Shown: positions 58,527 through 64,000 of the stretch, in pieces | Layout of the letters: the number at the start of each line of letters is the position of its first letter | Position numbering within the stretch: position 1 is the first letter of the stretch | NCBI GenBank assembly: GCA_020629635.1 | Contig: JAHDCX010000003.1 | Span: forward strand, 250,056 to 314,055 | DNA from: Acidimicrobiales bacterium | GTDB lineage: Bacteria; Actinomycetota; Acidimicrobiia; Acidimicrobiales; SHLQ01 | Direction: 5' to 3' | Length of the DNA stretch: 64,000 nucleotides | Position numbers and translations under genes: made by a program | The notes under the pieces: model-generated | Database searches by the model: none | Seen by the model: only the letters and a program-made list of their open reading frames with translations | What the model was told of the DNA's origin: nothing

Positions 58527-61114
58527 CGCCGCCACCGTCGTCGCCCGAGCGGACGGGCCTCGTCGGTTGCGAGCGTGGCGATGAGCGCGGTCCAGCCAGT
58601 CTGATGTGGCGCCCCGAGCCCCCGGCCAGTGTCGCCATCGAAGTACTCGTGGAAGAGCACGCGGTCCGCCCAGGGCCCATCGGCGGCGTAGTGCGGGTGA
58701 TCGGGCATCGAGGGACGGCGCCCCTCCCCCATGCGAACGAGGTTGACGAGCCGATGGCCGAGCTCGGTGGCGACGTCGCCGAGCGCGCAGTGATTGCCCG
58801 AGCCGACCGGGCACTCGACCTCGATCGAACCAGCCGCCCAGAAGTCGAAACGTCGCAACGACTCGATCAACAGGTAGTTGAGCGGCATCCACACTGGACC
58901 CCTCCAGTTGGAGTTGCCGCCGAAGAGCGACGTCTCGGACTCTCCTGGCTCATAACCGACCGAGAACTCCCGTCCGTCGATTTCGAAGCTCCACGGTTCG
59001 GCGAGATGAGACTTCGAGAGGCCACGGATCCCGTGCGCGGACAAGAACTCGTCTTCGTCGAGGACCCGTTGGAGGAGTCGGACGAGACGATCCGGGGACA
59101 CGAGAGAAAAGAGAAGGTCGCCGCCGTCGTTCTCGTGGATGTGGTGGGCGAACTCGGGCTTGTTCGATCGGAACCATTCGAGGTGACGCTCGAACGCCGG
59201 CAGCCGTTCGCGGGTTGCGGCCGAGACGATCCGGGTCGCAAAGATCGGGATGAGCCCGACCATCGAGCGAACCCGGATGGGGATGTCGTCGGGGTCCATG
59301 CGCAGGACGTCGTAGTAGAAGCCGTCGTCGTCGTCCCAGAGGTCGTGTTCGTGTGCCGCCGTCGAGATGTAGGCGAAATGCTCGGCGAACTTGGTGGCGA
59401 TGTCTTCGTACGCCGGCTGGCGTTCGCTGAGCCGAAGCGACATGTCCAACAGATCGAGCGAGTACATCGCCATCCACGCGGTGGCGTCGGCCTGTTCGAG
59501 TCGGCCGACGCCGAGGCCGTCGGAGCGGTTGAACGGCCCGATGTTGTCGAGGCCGAGGAAGCCGCCGTCGAAGAGGTTGTTGCCGTCGGGGTCGCGGCGA
59601 TTCACCCACCAGGTGAAGTTGATCATCAGCTTGTGAAGGAGCCGCTCGAGGAAGTGGTCGTCCCACGCGCCGTCGATCTCGTAGACCCGCAATCCCGCCC
59701 AGGCGTGCACGGGCGGGTTGACGTCGCTGAAGCTCCACTCGTAGGCCGGCAGCTGGCCGTTGGGATGCATGTACCACTCGCGGCCGAGCAGGATCAGTTG
59801 CTCCTTGGCGAACGTCGGGTCGATCTGGGCGAGCGGCAGGCAGTGGAACGCCGTGTCCCACGCGGCGTACCACGGGTACTCCCAGGTGTCGGGCATCGAG
59901 ATGATGTCGGCGTTGTTGAGGTGTCGCCACCGGGTGTTTCGTCCGCCGAGGCGCTCGGCGGGTGGCGGGGGCGACGCCGGGTCGCCCTCGAGCCATTGGT
60001 CGACGTCGAAGTGGTACCACTGCTTCGAGAACAAGAGCCCGGCGAAGGCTTGGCGGGCAACGAGTCGGTCGTCGTCGCTCGTCGCGTTGGCGAGCACGTC
60101 GTCGTAGAACTGGTCCGCTTCGGCACGGCGCGCGTCGAAGATCTCGTCGACCGACGCACCGACCGGCCGTGGTTCGGGCGCGAGGCGGACATCGATGGAG
60201 GTCGACTCGCCGGGCTCGACGGTGACTTGGTGCCAGAGGGCGCCTCGGGTGCCTCGACCGTCGGGCGAGAGGGTGTCTCGGCCGTCGACGACGTGGTCGT
60301 TGATGGCGTCCTTCGGGTGGTCGGTGACGGCGGGTTCGCCGTGGACCAGCGGCCGGTTCGTTTCGTTGTCGCACACGAGCGGCGTGGCGCCGGCCGTCGT
60401 CGTGAGCGAGAGGCATCCCGCAGCCGCCTCTTCGAGGTCGAGCCCGCCGTGTTCTGCAGCGCGGAGTTCGGGGACGGGATCGGTGCCGCGTCCCCACCTC
60501 CAGCGATTCCGGAACCAGATCGTCGGCAGTACGTGGATCTCCGCCGGGGCGTCGCTCACGTTGGTGACGTGGATCCGAATGCACAGATCGTCGACGGCGG
60601 CTTTGGCGTGGTCGACTCGGATCTCCCAGCGGTCGCCGTCGAGCACGCCAGTGTCGAGCAGCTCGTGCTCACGCTCCACGCGCGAGCGTGCGGCGTTGGC
60701 CGTACGGAGTTCGTCGTACGGAAAGGACTGATGCGAATAGCTCCAGGCCTGAGAACCCCACGCGTGGGATGGGATCGCGTCGAGGTACCACCACTCCTCT
60801 TTGGGATCTTCGGCATGATTGCCCTCGTGGCCACTCAGCCCGAAGAACCGCTCCTTCAGGTGAGGGTCGACCCCGTTCCAGAACGAGATCGACAGGCACC
60901 ATCGTTGATCGCGATCGCAGAACCCGAACATGCCGTCTTCGTTCCAGCGATACGCGCGACTGCGCGAGTCGTCGTAGGTGAAGGCCCGCCACGCGTCGCC
61001 GTTGGCGCTGTAGTCCTCGCGGACGGTGCCCCAGGCGCGCTCGGCCAGGTACGGACCCCATTGGGTCCAGCCGCGATGGTCAGACGTGAGTCGCTCGCGT
61101 TCGATCGATGCCAT
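58523..61114 (-). CDS. MGH1/GH63-like glucosidase
   Basis: An 863-residue cytoplasmic glycosidase with a beta-sandwich N-terminal domain (WTQWGPYLAERAWGTVREDYS start) and a C-terminal (alpha/alpha)6 barrel. Typical marks are WEYPWYAAWDTAFHCLPLAQIDP, which holds the catalytic Asp region, PAYEWSFSDVNPPVHAWA, WWVNRRDPDGNNLFDGGFLGLDNIG, NSNWRGPVWMPLNYLLIESL and HEYFDGDTGRGLGAPHQTGWTAL. Proteins of this type act on alpha-glucosides or mannosylglycerate-like solutes. The exact substrate is unknown. It begins immediately after the HNH-like gene stop and is coupled to the deaminase. Confidence 0.88.
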   Translation of the reverse strand: MASIERERLTSDHRGWTQWGPYLAERAWGTVREDYSANGDAWRAFTYDDSRSRAYRWNEDGMFGFCDRDQRWCLSISFWNGVDPHLKERFFGLSGHEGNHAEDPKEEWWYLDAIPSHAWGSQAWSYSHQSFPYDELRTANAARSRVEREHELLDTGVLDGDRWEIRVDHAKAAVDDLCIRIHVTNVSDAPAEIHVLPTIWFRNRWRWGRGTDPVPELRAAEHGGLDLEEAAAGCLSLTTTAGATPLVCDNETNRPLVHGEPAVTDHPKDAINDHVVDGRDTLSPDGRGTRGALWHQVTVEPGESTSIDVRLAPEPRPVGASVDEIFDARRAEADQFYDDVLANATSDDDRLVARQAFAGLLFSKQWYHFDVDQWLEGDPASPPPPAERLGGRNTRWRHLNNADIISMPDTWEYPWYAAWDTAFHCLPLAQIDPTFAKEQLILLGREWYMHPNGQLPAYEWSFSDVNPPVHAWAGLRVYEIDGAWDDHFLERLLHKLMINFTWWVNRRDPDGNNLFDGGFLGLDNIGPFNRSDGLGVGRLEQADATAWMAMYSLDLLDMSLRLSERQPAYEDIATKFAEHFAYISTAAHEHDLWDDDDGFYYDVLRMDPDDIPIRVRSMVGLIPIFATRIVSAATRERLPAFERHLEWFRSNKPEFAHHIHENDGGDLLFSLVSPDRLVRLLQRVLDEDEFLSAHGIRGLSKSHLAEPWSFEIDGREFSVGYEPGESETSLFGGNSNWRGPVWMPLNYLLIESLRRFDFWAAGSIEVECPVGSGNHCALGDVATELGHRLVNLVRMGEGRRPSMPDHPHYAADGPWADRVLFHEYFDGDTGRGLGAPHQTGWTALIATLATDEARPLGRRRWRR

Positions 61115-62215
61115 TCAGCGGCGAACGTAACCGATCTCCGGCGACGGGACGACGTTGATCGGGATCGAACCGGGATCTGCGCCGATCGAACCAGGGCTCG
61201 AGCACGTGTCGAGCATGTCGACGAGCGCGTCGCGTTCGGCGTCGGACACGGTCAGATTCCACCGGTGTTTCACGGTCACCCAATCGACGGCGTAGCCGCA
61301 CCACGCCGAAGTCACGGCGGGGCGCCAAACATCGGGAGCCGCTCGATTCGGGTTGTGTCCACCTCCACGGGTGACGACGTGGAGGGTCGCGGGGTGGCCG
61401 GTGTCGTTCACGTAGCTGGCGCGGGTCGCGTCGTCCCAGTCGGCGCCGCCGCTTGCGACGACCACCTCGACCGGAATGAGCGGTTCGACGGTGATGCGCT
61501 CGACCTGGCCGATCGTCGAGCCGAGCCAGCGATCCGTCCACAGTCCGCCGGTGACCGTGCAGCCGTTGTCGCTCAGGGTGACCTCGATCGTTGACCGATG
61601 GGCGAGCACCGTGTCGACCACCGACGGGCATGCGTCGTCGGCGGGGGGCCACGAGTCGACCGCCGGGAGATTCTCGGGGTCATGAGAGTCGAGCGTGTCG
61701 AGACGGGCACGGGCAACGGAGGGGGCGTTGGCGGTCGCGGCCTGTCGGGCGGCAGCTCGGTCGGCTTCGGATTCGGCGGCAAAGACGACCGTCGGGGGCG
61801 CCGGGTCGGGGTTGTCGTCGGTGGCGCCGGCCTGGCTGATCAAGACGACAGCCACAACGAGCAGAATTGCAGCGGCACCGAGCGCACCGATCACCGTGAG
61901 CAGACCTCGACGGTCCTGAGCGGCGGACGTTCTGGCGGCAAGCGCCGTCGGGTGAAGTACGGGCAAGCGGTTGGAGGTCGGCGCAGGCGCAGTGTCGGTT
62001 CGCTCGTCGACCGCGACGTTCCAACGGGTGGCCGGTCCGGTGTCGACGGGCTCGGCAGGTGGAGTCCACGCTCCGGCGACACCGGTCCACCCTTCGATGG
62101 GCGGCGTGTCTTCTGGCCATTGCTCCGGTGGCTGCCATGCCCCGGCTTCATCCATCCACCAACCCGGCCCACTGCGGGTGTTGGCCGAGGGGGGCAGTTC
62201 TGAAGAGAATCCCAC
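61115..62215 (-). CDS. membrane protein with degenerate HNH (DUF1524-like) domain
   Basis: About 366 residues: a cytoplasmic Trp/Pro-rich region with DUF2510-like GPGWWMDEAGAW, one membrane segment (about 104-127), then an extracellular domain. That domain follows the DUF1524/GmrSD-C order (GGLWTDRW, ASGGADWDDATRASYVNDTG, HNPNRAAPDVWRP, WCGYAVDWVTVKHRWNLTVSDAERDAL, DTC). The DHVVPL catalytic motif is replaced by ITVEPLIPV, and the N..K.D lysine is Ala. Nuclease activity is therefore unlikely. The start is uncertain: GTG 62215 is preferred over a TTG at 62266. Confidence 0.7.
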   Translation of the reverse strand: MGFSSELPPSANTRSGPGWWMDEAGAWQPPEQWPEDTPPIEGWTGVAGAWTPPAEPVDTGPATRWNVAVDERTDTAPAPTSNRLPVLHPTALAARTSAAQDRRGLLTVIGALGAAAILLVVAVVLISQAGATDDNPDPAPPTVVFAAESEADRAAARQAATANAPSVARARLDTLDSHDPENLPAVDSWPPADDACPSVVDTVLAHRSTIEVTLSDNGCTVTGGLWTDRWLGSTIGQVERITVEPLIPVEVVVASGGADWDDATRASYVNDTGHPATLHVVTRGGGHNPNRAAPDVWRPAVTSAWCGYAVDWVTVKHRWNLTVSDAERDALVDMLDTCSSPGSIGADPGSIPINVVPSPEIGYVRR

Positions 62216-62479
62216 GTTGCTTCGATGTCCGTACTCGTGTGTTGGTGACGACAACCGTCGTCCCAACCCGCCAGCTCCAGTGTGTGCGTCGGATCGTGCC
62301 CGCGCCGAACCGGATCCGGGTCGAGTGTGTCACTGAGGGCGTGGAGGCGCAAAGCGCGGCGACAAGCGAAGTCACGCCTCGTGGCCGGGGGATCGAGCGG
62401 ACACAACGCTCGGTCCACATCGCGGGGCAAGTGCGACACAAGTCACGCAATCGAAGACGCAGCTGCCAGACTTCTGGGC

Positions 62480-62839
62480 ATGAGTCATCGAGTCGAACCG
62501 GCCGATCTGCCCGATGCCGCCGCCGTGCGGGGCACGACGGTGTTCTTGCTCTACCCCGGTGAGTCCGGTTCGGTGCGGGTGAACCACGTGCACGCCGCGG
62601 TCACCGCCGAAGACGATGAGGCGAAGGTGCTGGTCACGGGATTCGGTCGCGGTGTCCCGGGCCGGGTGGCGTCCGGGGTGACGTTCTCGCTGCTCTGGCC
62701 CGAGCCCGGACCCGACGGTTTCAGCCTGATCGTGGACGGCGAGGCGGCACTGCGCGAATCCGACACCCAACTGGTGCTTCAGGTGGACGGAGCAGTCTTG
62801 CACCGCCCGGCGCCCCCGGCCGGCGAATCGAGGTGTTGA
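62480..62839 (+). CDS. pyridoxamine 5'-phosphate oxidase-like (FMN-binding) protein
   Basis: A 119-residue split-barrel protein. VEPADLPDAAAVRGTTVFLLYPG, VRVNHVHAAVTAEDDEAKVLVTGFGRGVPG, VTFSLLWPEPGPDGFSLIVDGEA and the terminal GAVLHRPAP are features of small actinobacterial PPOX-like proteins that bind flavin or F420. The residues needed for true pyridoxamine phosphate oxidation cannot be identified. The ATG at 62480 gives the usual length. It overlaps the next gene by 7 bases. Confidence 0.75.
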   Translation: MSHRVEPADLPDAAAVRGTTVFLLYPGESGSVRVNHVHAAVTAEDDEAKVLVTGFGRGVPGRVASGVTFSLLWPEPGPDGFSLIVDGEAALRESDTQLVLQVDGAVLHRPAPPAGESRC

Positions 62840-63993
62840 GCCGGCTCTGGCGGATCGTGCTCTGTGGTGTCACCGTGGCCGTCGCCATGGGCTGCACCGG
62901 GGATGACCTGTCGGTGCCGACGCCGCGGAGTGTCGAGGATCCGGCGGTCGGTCAGGCCAACAGCCGTCCACCGCTCCGAATCGGGACGATCGTCGCTGCC
63001 GATTCGCCGACGGCTCCAGACGACGAGGCGCTTCGCCTCGCGCTCGACGCCGCGGCGAACGCAACCGACGGCCGGGTCGTGCTCGACTCGATCGACATCG
63101 ATGACGAGGCAGAAGCCGGTGCCGCCGTCGCCAGCCTCGTCGAGCGCGGGGTCACGGTCATCGTCACGAGCTGTGACGATCGGGTTGTCCCTGCGGTGAT
63201 CGACGAGGCGATCGCGAGTGGGCTCCTGGCGGTCACGGGGTGTGTCGCGGTGCCGAGTCCGGACATTGGCCTGGTGGACGACCTGTTCGCGGATCTCGCC
63301 GGACTGAGCGACGATGCCGATGCGCTCGCCCAGGTGGTGGACGCCAACGGGTGGTCGACGCCGATGGTGCTCTCGTCGTCGCTCGTCTCGGACGTCGCGG
63401 ACGTCTGTGACCGAGGCGCGCGGTCGCTTCGCCGGTCGGGTTCGGCCGTGACCGTCGAGTCGTGGCTCGGCCTCGTCGACGACCCCGACGAGGTCGTTGC
63501 CGGGCTCGAGGTGAACGACGTTGACTCGATCGTGTTGTGTGCGTTGGCCCCTTCGGTGGTGGACATGGTCGAAGCGATTCGCCGCGCCGGCATCGATCTG
63601 CCCGTGCTCGTGACCTGGCCGGCTGCCGACGTCGAGTTCGACAGCGGGGTCGGCGACGTGTTCGTCCTGGACCCGGGCGGTGACGCGGACTCGGGCCGAG
63701 CCGTCGATGCGGTCACGGCGGACGCGGTCGAGCTCTTGGACGCGGCGGCGACGCGGGCCAACTCGAGCGGCAGCATCCGGATCAGCGAAGTGCTGCGGCG
63801 CTACCGGTGGCAGCTCGGCGACGCGGTGGTCGAGGTCGACGAGAACGGCCAGCTGACGGGTCGGGCGTGGTTCGTGAGCACGGTTGGGCCGGACGGCGAC
63901 ATCACCGACGTGACGCTCGTGGAGGATCAGGCGACGGACCTGACCGGAGGATCAGGCGACGGACCTGACCGGAGGATCAGGCGACGGACCTGA
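62833..63993 (+). CDS. periplasmic-binding-protein-like lipoprotein (branched-chain amino acid type)
   Basis: A 386-residue exported lipoprotein: signal peptide with lipobox AMGC (Cys 21), then a type I periplasmic-binding fold of the LivJ kind (LRIGTIVAADSP, LRLALDAAANATDGRVVLDSI, AGAAVASLVERGVTVIVTSCDD, GLLAVTGCVAVPSPDIG, VDMVEAIRRAGIDLPVLVTWP). No transporter genes are adjacent, so it may be a sensor or scavenging protein. The GTG start overlaps the upstream gene. The last 20 or so residues are encoded by a 25-bp tandem repeat and are probably not conserved. Confidence 0.75.
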   Translation: MLSRLWRIVLCGVTVAVAMGCTGDDLSVPTPRSVEDPAVGQANSRPPLRIGTIVAADSPTAPDDEALRLALDAAANATDGRVVLDSIDIDDEAEAGAAVASLVERGVTVIVTSCDDRVVPAVIDEAIASGLLAVTGCVAVPSPDIGLVDDLFADLAGLSDDADALAQVVDANGWSTPMVLSSSLVSDVADVCDRGARSLRRSGSAVTVESWLGLVDDPDEVVAGLEVNDVDSIVLCALAPSVVDMVEAIRRAGIDLPVLVTWPAADVEFDSGVGDVFVLDPGGDADSGRAVDAVTADAVELLDAAATRANSSGSIRISEVLRRYRWQLGDAVVEVDENGQLTGRAWFVSTVGPDGDITDVTLVEDQATDLTGGSGDGPDRRIRRRT

Positions 63994-64000
63994 CCGGAGG
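63923..64000. repeat. 25-bp tandem repeat at the window edge
   Basis: Three identical copies of a 25-bp unit (starting AGGATCAGGCGACGG) lie at 63923-63947, 63948-63972 and 63973-63997, and a fourth begins at 63998. Because 25 is not a multiple of 3, the lipoprotein gene reads the unit in different frames until a stop at 63991-63993. The array continues past the window. Confidence 0.9.

Noticed and set aside
58604..61594. A 996-residue open frame on the plus strand
   Set aside because: It is antisense to the glucosidase and HNH-like genes, has no family motifs, and is rich in Val/Glu/Arg as expected of a high-GC shadow frame.
63923..64000. CRISPR array
   Set aside because: The 25-bp units are directly adjacent with no spacers, and there are no cas genes.

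Overview
This window is a dense, high-GC stretch of bacterial chromosome, with about 60 genes and no gene-free gap over 300 bases. The gene content looks actinobacterial: TesB-like thioesterase, short maltodextrin-type GlgP, FmdB zinc ribbon, SHOCT-like protein, PPOX-like protein ending in an LHRPA motif, and many GTG starts. A marine or aquatic member of the Acidimicrobiia (Ilumatobacter-like) would fit, but that placement is inference from gene style, not a search result. No phage, insertion sequence, CRISPR array or rRNA was seen. The only RNA gene found is tRNA-Ala(CGC).

Layout, left to right. 1-6.7 kb: the end of an SRPBCC-like gene, DUF456, thiD, a CopC-like protein, a methyltransferase, an HpcH-type aldolase divergent from a butyrobetaine-type dioxygenase, and a beta-propeller gene broken by a frameshift. 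6.7-11.5 kb: two ammonium transporter genes, the first behind a six-box regulatory array, then a GGDEF-EAL protein with degenerate active sites. 11.5-17.2 kb: ferredoxin, SHOCT-like protein, thioesterase, glucuronokinase-like GHMP kinase, GlgP and tRNA-Ala, followed by a 61-bp palindrome. 17.2-24.2 kb: moaC-moaA, moeA, galU, plsY, an FmdB protein, a SAF-domain protein and azlCD.

24.2-41.4 kb is the centre of interest: one 17-kb run of leftward genes beginning with its own LacI-type regulator. It encodes a CoA-transferase, enoyl-CoA hydratase, aldehyde dehydrogenase, GH88 unsaturated uronyl hydrolase, a complete sugar ABC transporter (binding lipoprotein, two permeases, ATPase), KDPG aldolase, KDG kinase, two GMC oxidoreductases, a Gfo/Idh/MocA dehydrogenase, a Dabb protein and a Cys-rich mini-protein. 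Many junctions are 4-bp ATGA or GTGA overlaps. Three copies of a perfect GGATCGATCC-centred operator punctuate the locus. The chemistry points to uptake of unsaturated uronide oligosaccharides and breakdown through KDG and KDPG, with an unusual CoA-ester branch.

41.4-64 kb: a ModF-like ATPase and a gammaproteobacterial-style ilvC/ilvY divergon with class II KARI; a DoxX-like protein; the three-subunit transhydrogenase pntAA-AB-B; a hotdog protein plus FabH; uppP; a PmbA/TldE protein divergent from a glutamate-synthase-like FMN protein coupled to a sulfatase; a large membrane-anchored propeller protein; a yeast-Fcy1-type cytosine deaminase coupled to an MGH1/GH63-like glucosidase; a degenerate HNH (DUF1524-like) membrane protein; a PPOX-like protein; and a periplasmic binding lipoprotein whose 3' end lies in a 25-bp tandem repeat that runs off the window.
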